DNA of 64,000 bases from Methylophilaceae bacterium LSUCC0717 (GTDB taxonomy: Bacteria; Pseudomonadota; Gammaproteobacteria; Burkholderiales; Methylophilaceae). Shown in pieces: positions 48,183 through 57,902 of the stretch. The stretch spans positions 1,178,001 through 1,242,000 of the forward strand of contig CP103436.1 in NCBI GenBank assembly GCA_024919195.1, given 5' to 3'. Position 1 is the first letter of the stretch. Each line of letters begins with the position of its first letter. The notes under the pieces are model-generated. The model ran no database searches. It saw only the letters and a program-made list of their open reading frames with translations, and was not told the DNA's origin. Position numbers and translations under genes: made by a program.

Positions 48183-48782
48183 ATGACAAAAGTTGTCCTT
48201 GCCTCAAATAATCAAAAAAAAATAAATGAGATGCAACATTTGCTCTCGGATATTAATTTGGAAATCATACCCCAATCATATTTTAATATCGGTGAAGCCG
48301 ATGAACCATATCAGACATTTGTTGAAAATGCTCTTGCCAAAGCAAGGTATGCATCTAAAAAAACTAATTTACCTGCGATTGCTGATGACTCTGGAATTTG
48401 TGTTGATCATCTTGATTTTAATCCTGGCGTGAGATCTGCAAGATTTGCTCACGAAAACGCCACAGATGATGAAAATTTATTAAAACTTCTTCATGATTTA
48501 GAGGGAGTTAAAAACAGAAATGCTCACTATTATTGCTCCATTGTTTTTGTAACAACGCCAAATGACCCTCAGCCCATCATTTGTGAAGGTATTTGGAAGG
48601 GAAAAATTGTTGAACAGCCAAGAGGGTCAAATGGTTTTGGATACGATCCAATTTTTGAAGATTTTATGACAGAAAATACCGCAGCAGAACTAGACCCTCA
48701 ATTAAAAAATAAACTAAGTCACCGAGGCCAAGCCTTGCAACAATTAAAACTGAAACTTACAATAAAATATGAGCAAAAATAA
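48183..48782 (+). CDS. rdgB: RdgB/HAM1 family non-canonical purine NTP pyrophosphatase
   Basis: Removes ITP, dITP and XTP from the nucleotide pool. It starts MTKVVLASNNQKKINEM with the phosphate-binding SNN-K motif, then PAIADDSGICVDHLDFNPGVRSARF (in part), and GSNGFGYDPIFED, SHRGQALQQLK. I start it at 48183, immediately after rph; the upstream in-frame ATG at 48144 lies within rph and would add 13 non-conserved residues. Length 199 residues is typical. Confidence 0.96.
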   Translation: MTKVVLASNNQKKINEMQHLLSDINLEIIPQSYFNIGEADEPYQTFVENALAKARYASKKTNLPAIADDSGICVDHLDFNPGVRSARFAHENATDDENLLKLLHDLEGVKNRNAHYYCSIVFVTTPNDPQPIICEGIWKGKIVEQPRGSNGFGYDPIFEDFMTENTAAELDPQLKNKLSHRGQALQQLKLKLTIKYEQK

Positions 48783-48990
48783 ATGGCCTGTGTGGAAGCG
48801 AGATGATGGAACAACCGTTTCCTGTATAGAAAAAATTAAAGTCATGAAAGAAAATCTTGATGAGATTAATCAGCTCATGCAGGATGCTTTCGAAGATGGC
48901 GTGATTATGGAAGTATCTGACCAACAAATAAGGGATGTTTTCCACGATATAGTTAATCAACTCAATAATCCTTACAAAAATAAAAAATGA
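48769..48990 (+). CDS. small conserved protein between rdgB and hemW
   Basis: A 73-residue soluble protein: WPVWKRDDGTTVSCIEKIKVMKEN, then helical LDEINQLMQDAFEDGVIMEVSDQQIRDVF and NQLNNPY. I recall similar short proteins in betaproteobacterial genomes at this place, but no named family. Acidic and helical, with one cysteine. It overlaps rdgB by 14 bp and hemW by 4 bp, so it is translated with them. The tight nesting argues that it is a real gene. Function unknown. Confidence 0.75.
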   Translation: MSKNKWPVWKRDDGTTVSCIEKIKVMKENLDEINQLMQDAFEDGVIMEVSDQQIRDVFHDIVNQLNNPYKNKK

Positions 48991-50132
48991 TAGTCACACC
49001 ACAGTCTGTTGGTGTTTATGTGCATCTTCCATGGTGCATTCACAAATGTCCCTATTGTGATTTTAATTCGCATGAAGCATCTCAAGAAAAGGTGAGATCA
49101 TTAGAGGAAGAATATGTTGATACTCTGATTGAAGAATTTAATTTTTACCAAGATTTAATCAAAGAACGAATCATTACATCTATTTTTTTTGGTGGCGGCA
49201 CCCCTAGTCTAATTTCACCCAAATTATTTGAAAAATTTATTAATGCTATCCACAAAAACTTTAACTTATCACAAACTGAAATTACACTCGAGGCAAACCC
49301 AGGAACAATTGACATTAAATATTTTCAATCCTATGCCGATTTAGGCATCAATCGAGTATCCCTCGGTATACAAAGCTTTAATGACAACCACCTTCAGTCC
49401 CTTGAAAGAATTCACTCATCCTCGGAAGCAAAACAAGCTATTGATATTGTAAAAAAATATTTTAAGAATTTTAATCTTGATTTAATGTTTGGCTTACCCA
49501 ATCAAAGCCTGGCTGAATTAAAAGAAGATATTGATACCGCCATATCATTTGATCCAAATCATCTTAGTTTTTATCATCTCACGATTGAACCTCAAACCAG
49601 ATTCTTTAAATCCAAACCAGAAATTCCTTCGGATGATGATGCTTATGAAATGTTAAGCCTTGTTCTAAAAGAATTAAAAAATTCACACTTTGAACATTAT
49701 GAGACCTCTGCTTTTGCGCAACCAGATAATCAATGCAGACACAATTTAAATTATTGGACATTTGGTGACTATTTAGGAATCGGAGCAGGCGCACATTCAA
49801 AACTTACGCATAATAACGAAATTTTCAGAATGGATAATACAAAAAATCCAAAGCAATACATTACAGAGGTGGGCAAACAGAACTTCTTCTCTAATAAAAC
49901 TTTTATTCCTCAACAAGATTTGCCCTTTGAGTTTTTAATGAATGCGCTTCGTCTGACACATGGTTTTTCTAAAGAAACATATTTTGAAAGAACAGGCTTA
50001 TCATTTGATGACATCAAATCAAAACTCCATTCATCATTTCAACAAGATTTATTATATGAAGATCATAAGATACTCAAACCGACTGCAACGGGTGTGTTGT
50101 TTTTAAATGAAATACTGCATAATTTAATCTAA
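48987..50132 (+). CDS. hemW: radical SAM haem chaperone HemW
   Basis: A 381-residue HemN-like protein of the HemW group, which carries haem to respiratory proteins rather than oxidising coproporphyrinogen. The radical SAM cluster motif is CIHKCPYCDF (cluster Cys spaced x3 and x2), followed by FGGGTPSLI, LEANPGTID and RVSLGIQSFND. The N-terminal VYVHLPWCIHKC matches HemW. In HemW the motif is Cx3Cx2C with a final F, as here. Confidence 0.95.
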   Translation: MIVTPQSVGVYVHLPWCIHKCPYCDFNSHEASQEKVRSLEEEYVDTLIEEFNFYQDLIKERIITSIFFGGGTPSLISPKLFEKFINAIHKNFNLSQTEITLEANPGTIDIKYFQSYADLGINRVSLGIQSFNDNHLQSLERIHSSSEAKQAIDIVKKYFKNFNLDLMFGLPNQSLAELKEDIDTAISFDPNHLSFYHLTIEPQTRFFKSKPEIPSDDDAYEMLSLVLKELKNSHFEHYETSAFAQPDNQCRHNLNYWTFGDYLGIGAGAHSKLTHNNEIFRMDNTKNPKQYITEVGKQNFFSNKTFIPQQDLPFEFLMNALRLTHGFSKETYFERTGLSFDDIKSKLHSSFQQDLLYEDHKILKPTATGVLFLNEILHNLI

Positions 50133-50147
50133 CAAAGGAACATTATT

Positions 50148-50552
50148 ATGAAAATAAATAAGATTAATGACGAAATAAGCGTCTCTGAACAAATTCATGT
50201 TAATGATTTAAAGATCATTAAGGATGCGGGATTCAATACCATTATTTGTAATCGGCCTGACAATGAATCAGCCGACCAAACTCCTCAAGAGATTATCAAA
50301 AGCGCCGCTGAATCTGTTGGTTTAAACTATTTTTTTATTCCTATTTTTCCGGGTCAGTTCACTCAACAGGCGGTCGACGAATTCAACGAAATATTTTTAG
50401 AAAAAGAGAATGGCCCTATTTTTGCCTATTGTCGGACAGGCACCCGTTCATGCACGCTATGGGCGCTAGCGAATCGAGATAAGATGACGGCTAATGAAAT
50501 TGTAGATCAGGCCAAAGGAGCCGGTTACGACTTATCTCAACTTTTTCTTTAA
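50148..50552 (+). CDS. DUF442 / TIGR01244 family protein tyrosine phosphatase-like protein
   Basis: A 134-residue protein with the fold of the beta-lactamase-hydrolase-like phosphatase domain. The active-site loop is [16 protein letters not shown], with nucleophile cysteine and arginine in a shorter loop than classical PTPs (C-x4-R). The N terminus [33 protein letters not shown] (in part) is conserved. The related BLH/Bigr domains act on sulfur metabolism or small substrates; which substrate is used here is unknown. It overlaps argH at the 3' end (21 bp, convergent). Confidence 0.85.
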   Translation: MKINKINDEISVSEQIHVNDLKIIKDAGFNTIICNRPDNESADQTPQEIIKSAAESVGLNYFFIPIFPGQFTQQAVDEFNEIFLEKENGPIFAYCRTGTRSCTLWALANRDKMTANEIVDQAKGAGYDLSQLFL

Positions 50553-51926
50553 CTGAATTTCTGCCAAGTTAATAGCTTTGGTAACTTGTTTTGGACTGGT
50601 TCCGCCAATGTGTGACCTCGCTGCAACTGATCCCTCAACAGTTAAAAAATCATAGACATCCTTTTGAATCACGCTGCTAAATTTTTTCAGATCAGCTAGT
50701 TCAATTTCATGAAGTGACAAATCATTCTTCACCGCATGGTTCACTAAATTTGCAACAATTTCATGAGAGGTCCTGAATGGCACTCCTTTTTTAACTAAGT
50801 AGTCTGCAAGATCGGTTGCTGTGGAAAAACCTTCTTCAGCATAATGTAACATTTGCTTTTTATTCACTGTAATGTGCCTAACTAAATCAGCATATATTTC
50901 GAGACTACCAATTACCGTATCCACCGAATCAAAGACAGGCTCCTTATCTTCTTGATTATCTTTATTGTAGGCTAAAGGTTGAGACTTCATTAGTGTCAAT
51001 AAGCTCAGAAGATTTCCATTCACTCTCGCAACCTTTCCTCTAATGAGCTCTGGTACGTCAGGATTCTTTTTTTGCGGCATGATGCTAGATCCAGTACAAA
51101 ACTTATCTGCAATATCGATAAAATTAAAGAATGGGCTCATCCACATAATTAATTCTTCAGAGAGTCTAGATAAATGGGTCATCATCATTGAAGCATTAAA
51201 ACAAAATTCAATTGCAAAATCTCTGTCAGAAACGGCATCCAACGAATTCATCGAAATGCCCTCAAATTTCAATTTTTTAGCGACAAATTTTCTATCAATT
51301 GGATAGGTGGTTCCTGCCAAAGCAGCTGAACCCAAAGGCAACTGATTTATTCTTTTTCTTCCATCAAAAAATCTATTCTTATCTCTGTCCAACATCTCAT
51401 AATAAGCCATCATATGATGGGCAAAACTAATTGGCTGGGCAATTTGTAAGTGAGTTAGGCCAGGCATGTAAGAATTAATATTTTTTTTAGCCAAACTGAC
51501 AATATTTTTTTGTAATTTTGTTATCTTTAAAATAACTTCATCTGTGATATCTCTCAAAAAGAGTCTCAAGTCTGTCGCAATTTGATCATTTCTGGATCTA
51601 CCCGTGTGAAGCTTTTTGCCGGCATCACCGATTAATTGCGTTAATTTTTTTTCAATATTTAAATGAACATCTTCATCAGACACACTCCATTTAAATTTTC
51701 CCAGCACAATTTGCTCACTAATTTTTTTTAGCCCCTGATCAATTTTTTTAAAATCAGTTGCGGAGATAATTTTTTGTTTTTTTAACATTTCTGCATGAGC
51801 TAATGAACCCTGAATATCATAGAGTGCCAATCTTTGATCGAAATCAACAGATGCGGTAAAAATCTGTACTAATTTATCCACCGGTTCATCAAACCTGCCA
51901 GACCATTTTTTATTTTGTTCTTTCAT
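50532..51926 (-). CDS. argH: argininosuccinate lyase
   Basis: Last step of arginine synthesis. The 464-residue protein has [23 protein letters not shown] (in part), [16 protein letters not shown], the [16 protein letters not shown] catalytic histidine region, and the signature [20 protein letters not shown] with the catalytic serine. Divergent from hemC with about 67 bases; overlaps the phosphatase gene end. Confidence 0.97.
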   Translation of the reverse strand: MKEQNKKWSGRFDEPVDKLVQIFTASVDFDQRLALYDIQGSLAHAEMLKKQKIISATDFKKIDQGLKKISEQIVLGKFKWSVSDEDVHLNIEKKLTQLIGDAGKKLHTGRSRNDQIATDLRLFLRDITDEVILKITKLQKNIVSLAKKNINSYMPGLTHLQIAQPISFAHHMMAYYEMLDRDKNRFFDGRKRINQLPLGSAALAGTTYPIDRKFVAKKLKFEGISMNSLDAVSDRDFAIEFCFNASMMMTHLSRLSEELIMWMSPFFNFIDIADKFCTGSSIMPQKKNPDVPELIRGKVARVNGNLLSLLTLMKSQPLAYNKDNQEDKEPVFDSVDTVIGSLEIYADLVRHITVNKKQMLHYAEEGFSTATDLADYLVKKGVPFRTSHEIVANLVNHAVKNDLSLHEIELADLKKFSSVIQKDVYDFLTVEGSVAARSHIGGTSPKQVTKAINLAEIQLKKKLR

Positions 51927-51993
51927 AGTCGTAAGTATATATCAAAGCCTTTTATACATCACTAATAAGCACGCCCTATGCTAGAATTTCAGC

Positions 51994-52917
51994 ATGAAAA
52001 AAATGATCCGTATCGCATCTCGTGAAAGCCAATTGGCAATGTGGCAAGCCAACTATATTGCTGATCGAATTAGAGAAAAATATCCCGACACAGAAGTCAG
52101 CGTGCTAAGTTTTAAAACTCAAGGCGATATTATTTTGGATCAGCCTCTTGCTGAGATTGGTGGCAAGGGTTTGTTCATCAAAGAGCTGGAACATGCCTTA
52201 TTAAATGATGATGCAGATTTAGCAGTTCATTCGATGAAAGATGTTCCGATGGACCTGCCAGAACCATTTGAAATATGTGCAATCTCTGAAAGAGAAAATC
52301 CTAGCGACGCTTTTGTCAGTAATAAATATGCTTCACTAGACGATCTTCCACAAGGTGCTGTTGTGGGGACCTCAAGCTTAAGGCGCCAGAGCCTGATTAA
52401 ACATACAAGGCCTGACTTGATTATTGAAAGCCTACGTGGAAATTTACAAACAAGACTGAAAAAACTAGATTCTGGAATATATGACGCCATTATCCTTGCC
52501 TCTGCAGGTCTGATTAGGCTTAAATTAGAAAATAGAATTAAAAGCACACTTGATGTGAAACAGTACACCCCATCAGTAGGTCAAGGAGCACTTGGCATTG
52601 AAATCCTTAAAAATAAATCTGAGTTAAAAGGATTTTTAGATTTTTTAAATGACGAACAAACACAGATTCAAGTCGAGGCTGAAAGGAAGATCAGTAAAAC
52701 CCTCGCAGGAAGTTGCACAGTACCAATGGGAGCCCACGCATCCATCAAAGATAATTTGCTCACCATTCAAGCCTTTGTATCCTCTCCGGATGGAATTAAA
52801 ATGATTCGTGCTACTGATACTGGACCATGCACAGAGCATCTTTCACTTGCCAATAATGTAGCTCAGTCACTGATTGATCAGGGTGCCAAAAATATACTTG
52901 GACTTGGGCATGGCTAA
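51994..52917 (+). CDS. hemC: hydroxymethylbilane synthase
   Basis: Joins four porphobilinogens to the linear tetrapyrrole. The 307-residue protein begins IRIASRESQLAMWQANYIA, has KGLFIKELEHALLNDDADLAVHSMKDVP (in part), TSSLRRQSLI, and the dipyrromethane-binding cysteine in LAGSCTVPMGAHA (near residue 242). Overlaps hemD by 8 bp. Confidence 0.97.
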   Translation: MKKMIRIASRESQLAMWQANYIADRIREKYPDTEVSVLSFKTQGDIILDQPLAEIGGKGLFIKELEHALLNDDADLAVHSMKDVPMDLPEPFEICAISERENPSDAFVSNKYASLDDLPQGAVVGTSSLRRQSLIKHTRPDLIIESLRGNLQTRLKKLDSGIYDAIILASAGLIRLKLENRIKSTLDVKQYTPSVGQGALGIEILKNKSELKGFLDFLNDEQTQIQVEAERKISKTLAGSCTVPMGAHASIKDNLLTIQAFVSSPDGIKMIRATDTGPCTEHLSLANNVAQSLIDQGAKNILGLGHG

Positions 52918-53653
52918 TTTAATTGCAAGCCGATCTAGTTTACAAAATCAATCCATCATAAATTTTTTTAAAGGCAGTTCTCTCAACGTCATTGATTATC
53001 CTTTTATTGAAATTGAGCCTATATCTTCAACACCTGAAATTAAAAAAATTATTGATGACATGCATCTATTCTCAAAAATAATTTTTATCAGTTCAAATGC
53101 TGCACAATGCTTCAAAATAATTTCAGAACATCACTCAATAAAATTTGCTGATAATGTGCAAATATTTGCAATTGGTCCAACCACAAAAAAAGAATTATCT
53201 TTTTTAAATAAGAATATTTTTTCCCCGATTGACCAATTTGACTCAAAAACACTGCTTGAGTTATCTGAAATACAAAATGTGACAGATGAGTCAATTTTGA
53301 TTGTGAGAGGCGTTGGCGGTAAGGAACTATTAAAAAATGAGTTAGAAAAAAAACAAGCCAATATAACCTACCTAGAGTGTTACCAGAGAATCTTTAAACT
53401 GATAGATTTCAATGTAATTGCAAATTATTCACAAAAGGAAACTTTGTATATCTTGATTACAAGCTCACAAATAGCACAACATTTTATTGATCAGCTTGGA
53501 TTATTTGAAAATCCAGATCAAATTCACTTTGATCATATCCGCTTCATAGTGAATCATGAAAATATTGCAAAAGAGTTATCAGTGTTTGAGTGTGATATAA
53601 AAATCACGCCCACTTTGGATCCTGAAAAATTACAATCTTTATGTATTGATTAG
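52910..53653 (+). CDS. hemD: uroporphyrinogen-III synthase
   Basis: Closes hydroxymethylbilane with inversion of ring D. The family is poorly conserved; support comes from the overlap with hemC and motifs IIFISSNAAQCFKII, FAIGPTTKKEL, ILIVRGVGGKELL and LYILITSSQIAQHF. I start at ATG 52910 (MANLIASRSSL); the earlier in-frame ATG at 52874 lies inside hemC and its product lacks family resemblance. 247 residues. Confidence 0.9.
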   Translation: MANLIASRSSLQNQSIINFFKGSSLNVIDYPFIEIEPISSTPEIKKIIDDMHLFSKIIFISSNAAQCFKIISEHHSIKFADNVQIFAIGPTTKKELSFLNKNIFSPIDQFDSKTLLELSEIQNVTDESILIVRGVGGKELLKNELEKKQANITYLECYQRIFKLIDFNVIANYSQKETLYILITSSQIAQHFIDQLGLFENPDQIHFDHIRFIVNHENIAKELSVFECDIKITPTLDPEKLQSLCID

Positions 53654-53655
53654 AA

Positions 53656-54645
53656 TTATTTCGGTGCAAAGGTAAATGCATCTGAGTAAAAGTTGTTGGG
53701 ATTTAAACCGGCTTCGACAAACTCTCTGTATGCCACCTCAATCATTCCAGGGGCACCACAACAATATACGTCAAATGAATCTAATTGGCCTAGATCTTTG
53801 ATTACCTTTTTATGCACTAAACTTTTTTCTTGTCCATTTACGACTTCTTCAGAATATATATTAATGGCCTCAAAATTATTAATATTTTTTTTCCAATTCT
53901 CAACAACCTCATCTTGATACAAATCTTTATGAGTCTTGAAGCCTCGGTATAGGTATATTTTTCTTTCCACACCAGTTCGATGGCAATCATTAATGATTGA
54001 TTTTATTGGGGCAAAACCAGTTCCACCGGCAACAAAAATCATTGGGCGATCTGATTCTCTGAGGTAAAAGTTTCCTATGGGCACCTCAATGCGATGGATA
54101 CTTTTTTCTTTCATCTCATTAAAGACATAGTTGGTAAATGTACCCCCTTCAATTAAACGAACATGCAACTCAATCAAATCATCGCTCGGTGCATTGGCCA
54201 TTGAAAAAGCTCTTCTTGCTCCATCTTTTAAAATAAATTCTAAGTATTGTCCTGCTTTAAATTGCAAATTTTCACCTGCAGGCAGATTTAATAGAATCTG
54301 CATGACATCATGATTTAGCAAGTTTAATTTTTCGACCCTGACGGGTGTTATTTTTTTTGGAAATTCATCAAGTTTTTTTTCAACTAGGCTTGCTATTGTG
54401 ACATCACTCGTCGCATAAGTTTTACATAATAAAAAGTTCTGCTCACTCTTGTCTTGGTCAGTGAGTACTCCTGGCATGATATCTTCATGAAACACCTCAC
54501 CTTTGATAATTGTTGCCTTGCATGATCCACATGACCCACTTCGACACCCATAAGGTAGCGTGATCCCTGAGGATATTGCCGCCTCAAGGATGGTTTGACT
54601 TGGCTTTATTTCAAATTCAATGCCATCAACTTTTCCAACATACAT
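53656..54645 (-). CDS. ferredoxin-FNR fusion reductase (CDP-6-deoxy-glucoseen reductase-like)
   Basis: A 329-residue single-component electron carrier. The N-terminal plant-type 2Fe-2S domain (about 3-88) binds its cluster with CRSGSCGSCKATI and a fourth cysteine in LLCKTY; the FAD domain (about 95-190) has RAFSMANAPSD and the NAD domain (about 195-329) has FVAGGTGFAPIKSII and CGAPGMIEV. It is like the AscD-type or phenol hydroxylase-type reductases. In betaproteobacteria these are common with no oxygenase near; here none is visible, so its partner is unknown. Confidence 0.85.
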   Translation of the reverse strand: MYVGKVDGIEFEIKPSQTILEAAISSGITLPYGCRSGSCGSCKATIIKGEVFHEDIMPGVLTDQDKSEQNFLLCKTYATSDVTIASLVEKKLDEFPKKITPVRVEKLNLLNHDVMQILLNLPAGENLQFKAGQYLEFILKDGARRAFSMANAPSDDLIELHVRLIEGGTFTNYVFNEMKEKSIHRIEVPIGNFYLRESDRPMIFVAGGTGFAPIKSIINDCHRTGVERKIYLYRGFKTHKDLYQDEVVENWKKNINNFEAINIYSEEVVNGQEKSLVHKKVIKDLGQLDSFDVYCCGAPGMIEVAYREFVEAGLNPNNFYSDAFTFAPK

Positions 54646-55064
54646 TAATCGTCATCCTCTTTTTTAAACTCACCCTCAATCACAGAATCATCTTTTTGTT
54701 TTTTTTGATTAAAACGATTTTGCATTTCTTGAAATAAATTGTCGTTTGGATTTTTCGATGGCAACACTAGCAATATTATGGCTATCAAGTCAGTGACGAT
54801 GCCTGGAAAAAGAAATAGTCCACCAGCTATCATATTTTTTGCTGTGCCCATGATCATCTGAAATGGCGAACCAGCACTCTGAAATGAATTCATCATTCTA
54901 AAGAGAAGCTGGGACTTTTCTTCTTTTATCATTCTCCAGCCAAGCACACCAACTACAACTATATATAGAAAATACCACCACCCATACAATGAGCCTAATT
55001 TAAAATAGCCCCATATTTCTATAAACGGAACCAATATTAACAACCAAATACCTATAAATTTCAT
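54645..55064 (-). CDS. fxsA: FxsA family membrane protein
   Basis: A 139-residue inner-membrane protein with three or four hydrophobic segments (about 5-22, 26-43, 75-101). The family signature is visible in IWGYFKLGSLYGWWYFLYIV (in part), VLGWRMIKEEKS and MIAGGLFLFPGIVTDLIAIILL (in part). The C-terminal 30 residues are polar and charged (NRFNQKKQKDDSVIEGE). It touches the reductase gene by one base. E. coli FxsA is linked to phage exclusion; the general role is unknown. Confidence 0.9.
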   Translation of the reverse strand: MKFIGIWLLILVPFIEIWGYFKLGSLYGWWYFLYIVVVGVLGWRMIKEEKSQLLFRMMNSFQSAGSPFQMIMGTAKNMIAGGLFLFPGIVTDLIAIILLVLPSKNPNDNLFQEMQNRFNQKKQKDDSVIEGEFKKEDDD

Positions 55065-55128
55065 GATGTTAGCTTTCCTATGAGATAATGGTCTGAACCA
55101 TTTTTCTTTTGCAAGTCATATTTCAGAC

Positions 55129-56802
55129 ATGACCAGATACTTAACCTTATTCATTTTTATTTTAGCACCCTGGCTTTTATATGCGGATGATTTTAATGAT
55201 TTAAAGTCATTAACAAAAAATGCAAATAAAATTTTAACGGTTGAGGAGGCGTTTCCATACGAAATTTCTATATCCCCAACCAATAGTTCTATCTCAGTCC
55301 AATTTAATACTCAACCGGGCCACTATCTTTACCAATCTAAATTTAAATTTTCTTCATCAAGCAATACTGATTTCCAACTTAATTTTCCCGAAGGTAAAGA
55401 AAAGGAAGATGAGTTTTTTGGCAAACAAATTATTTATGACCAGCCACTGGTATTTCAAATTAATTTAAAGGAACCCTTAACTGATGATGAATCATTTGTT
55501 ATCCACTTCCAGGGGTGCAGTGACCAGGGGCTATGTTATCCGCCACAACAAATTTCTAATGACATGAAAAATCTCGATAAGACGAGTATCAAAGGATCAG
55601 ATATTTATCAGGAAGCCTTTAAATCTAGCATCTATAAAGCATTTGCACTTTTCCTCTTTGGTGGAATTCTATTGTCGTTAACGCCCTGCGTACTACCACT
55701 AATTCCAGTTCTTCTCGCCATGTTAAGTAATCTGAAAAATAACAGGGGGCTTGCTACGATTGCCTATGTTGTTGGTATCTGTATCACCTACAGCCTTATT
55801 GGCCTCATCGCCGCAAAAACAGGAAGTGTTTTATCGATTTACCTGCAAGGTGAGCTTACCTTGTTGTTCACAGCTCTGTTATTTATATTATTTTCCCTGG
55901 CCATGTTTGATGTGTACGATTTAAATCTCCCATCTTCTATTCAAACGAAACTTAATAATTTTGCCAATAACTTAAATGCAAAAAATTATTTAGGAATTGT
56001 CCTATTGGGCATGATCTCTTCGTTAATATTGAGTCCGTGTGTGGCACCCCCACTGGCAAGCGCCATCTTGTATATTAGCCAAACAGGGAATGCATTTATT
56101 GGGATGGCTTCTCTATTCTTTTTGGCATTAGGGATGTCTTTGCCACTGCTAGTAATTGGATTAACATCTATAAAATTTATTCCCAAGACAAATCAAGTCA
56201 ACATCTTTTTTAAAAAATTAATTGGCTTTATTCTGCTTGGTTCTGCCATCTATGTTGCCAAGCCGCTATTAAATATTTTTGTGATCGAATTGCTCTTTAT
56301 CATATTAGGACTAATCGTTTTTATTTACGCATTGATAGCTTTAAAGCTTAAAAAATTTATTCAAATTATTTTATTGATGCTTGCCATGATTGCCTCTATA
56401 TTTTTGTCCATCAATTCTTTCAAACAATATCAGCTCAATGAAAAAGAGAAAATTCAATTTAGCATGGTCACAACTGAGAATGAATTAAACTCAATAATTC
56501 AAGAAGCAAACAAACCAATACTGATTGATTTTTATGCAGACTGGTGTGTCGCCTGCCTTGAATTTGAAAAATATACTTTCCAAGATATAAATGTTCGAGT
56601 TGAACTCGACAACTTCATCCTCGTTAAAGTCGATGTGACAGATTTTAATGAGAATGATAAAAAAATTATGAACCGATTCAATATTTTCGGGCCTCCCGCC
56701 ATTGTATTTTTTAACTCGGATAGTGAAGAGTTACAAAGAAAACAAATTTTTGGATTCATGAATGCTGAAAATTTTCTGAAACACATCAAGGACATTAAAT
56801 GA
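55129..56802 (+). CDS. dsbD: thiol:disulfide interchange protein DsbD
   Basis: Brings electrons from cytoplasmic thioredoxin to the periplasm. The 557-residue protein has a signal peptide (about 1-19), an alpha domain with the CSDQGLCYPP pair, eight membrane helices with the paired cysteines in SLTPCVLPLIPV and SPCVAPPLAS, and a C-terminal thioredoxin-like domain with ADWCVACLEFEKYTF. It overlaps the TlpA-like gene by 4 bp. Reduction of c-type cytochrome apoproteins and DsbC is its usual role. Confidence 0.96.
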   Translation: MTRYLTLFIFILAPWLLYADDFNDLKSLTKNANKILTVEEAFPYEISISPTNSSISVQFNTQPGHYLYQSKFKFSSSSNTDFQLNFPEGKEKEDEFFGKQIIYDQPLVFQINLKEPLTDDESFVIHFQGCSDQGLCYPPQQISNDMKNLDKTSIKGSDIYQEAFKSSIYKAFALFLFGGILLSLTPCVLPLIPVLLAMLSNLKNNRGLATIAYVVGICITYSLIGLIAAKTGSVLSIYLQGELTLLFTALLFILFSLAMFDVYDLNLPSSIQTKLNNFANNLNAKNYLGIVLLGMISSLILSPCVAPPLASAILYISQTGNAFIGMASLFFLALGMSLPLLVIGLTSIKFIPKTNQVNIFFKKLIGFILLGSAIYVAKPLLNIFVIELLFIILGLIVFIYALIALKLKKFIQIILLMLAMIASIFLSINSFKQYQLNEKEKIQFSMVTTENELNSIIQEANKPILIDFYADWCVACLEFEKYTFQDINVRVELDNFILVKVDVTDFNENDKKIMNRFNIFGPPAIVFFNSDSEELQRKQIFGFMNAENFLKHIKDIK

Positions 56803-57320
56803 AAAAATTTCCCATCATCGTATTAATTTCTTTGGCCTTTATTGTTGGCATTGGAACTAATATTTTTATAAATTCATCCGGAGAACCGCAGATTACTGAA
56901 ACAGGGAGTGAATCAGTTATGGATCTTCCCTTTATGATTGAAAATGGAGGCAAGGTATCATTGAATGATATTGAATTTAAGAAAATGTTAATCATTAACT
57001 TTTGGGCTAGCTGGTGTGAGCCATGTAAAAAAGAAATACCGGAACTCAATAGCTTCAATGCAAGTTTAGATAAGGACAACAATACCCGTCTTATTGGCGT
57101 TGCAATAGATGATATGAATGAAGTCATTTCCTTTACCAACGAAATACCAATTTCATACTCGAATCTAACAGATGAAAAAAATGGTTTTCTATTAAGTCGG
57201 CACTTTGGCAATGACAAGGGTGTATTACCATTTACTGTCGTGGTAGATAAAAACTATCAAATACTACATAAATTTTATGGTGAAATAACCGAAAAAGACC
57301 TATTAAATGTCGTTAAATAG
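56799..57320 (+). CDS. TlpA-like periplasmic thioredoxin
   Basis: A 173-residue thiol oxidoreductase with an N-terminal membrane anchor (about 4-24) and a TlpA/ResA domain with the active site WASWCEPCKKEIPELN and the cis-proline loop LPFTVVVD. It is coupled to dsbD by a 4-bp overlap, so it probably takes electrons from DsbD to reduce a periplasmic substrate such as apocytochrome c. A family-specific glutamate follows the first cysteine (CEPC). Confidence 0.93.
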   Translation: MKKFPIIVLISLAFIVGIGTNIFINSSGEPQITETGSESVMDLPFMIENGGKVSLNDIEFKKMLIINFWASWCEPCKKEIPELNSFNASLDKDNNTRLIGVAIDDMNEVISFTNEIPISYSNLTDEKNGFLLSRHFGNDKGVLPFTVVVDKNYQILHKFYGEITEKDLLNVVK

Positions 57321-57440
57321 CATCTAAATGTTTTTAAATGTAGTCTATTTATCATTATTTAAATTTTAAATATCCAACAATAAAGCATTTACCTTTTTAT
57401 ATAATAAATTCACTATTGTAGTAGACAAATGTCGTTAAAT
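57305..57440. repeat. 14-bp direct repeat bordering the dsbD-tlpA / aroQ gap
   Basis: AAATGTCGTTAAAT occurs at 57305-57318 (end of the TlpA-like gene) and again at 57427-57440, just above the aroQ start, 122 bases apart. The second copy creates a spurious in-frame ATG that extends the aroQ reading frame by 15 residues. It may mark a short duplication; no insertion-sequence features accompany it. Confidence 0.6.
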
Positions 57441-57473
57441 TCGGCAAACTGGTGTTCTACTGTAGAGATTAAT

Positions 57474-57890
57474 ATGAAAATAGCTTTAATTAATGGACCT
57501 AATCTAAATCTTCTTGGACAGCGAGAGCCAGATGTTTACGGCAATCAAGGTTTAGAAGATATTAACAATGAACTTCAAACTCTATTTCCTGAAATAACTT
57601 TTAATTTTTTTCAAAGCAATAGTGAATCAGAGATTGTAAATTTTGTTCATACATTAAAAGTTGACTATATCGTCATCAATCCTGCAGCATTTACCCATAC
57701 TTCAGTAGCCATTAGAGATGCTATCTTAGGAGTAGGTATACCTTTTTACGAAATTCATTTATCAAATGTTCATGCTCGGGAGGAGTTTAGGCATAAATCT
57801 TATTTTTCAGATAAAGCCAAGGCAGTGATATGTGGTTTAGGTAAGGATGGTTATTCAGCAGCAATTCAACACATTGTTAAAAATTCATAA
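57474..57890 (+). CDS. aroQ: 3-dehydroquinate dehydratase, type II
   Basis: Shikimate pathway enzyme. Family N terminus [20 protein letters not shown] starts at 57474, residue 16 of the longest reading frame (57429), which I reject as the start. Catalytic tyrosine in [41 protein letters not shown] (in part) follow. A possible -10 TATAAT lies at 57398-57403. Order aroQ-accB-accC is typical of proteobacteria. Confidence 0.96.
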   Translation: MKIALINGPNLNLLGQREPDVYGNQGLEDINNELQTLFPEITFNFFQSNSESEIVNFVHTLKVDYIVINPAAFTHTSVAIRDAILGVGIPFYEIHLSNVHAREEFRHKSYFSDKAKAVICGLGKDGYSAAIQHIVKNS

Positions 57891-57902
57891 AAGGTAAGAA
57901 TC

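Noticed and set aside
57429-57473. Longer aroQ start at 57429
   Set aside because: The extra 15 residues come from the second copy of a direct repeat and are absent from the family.
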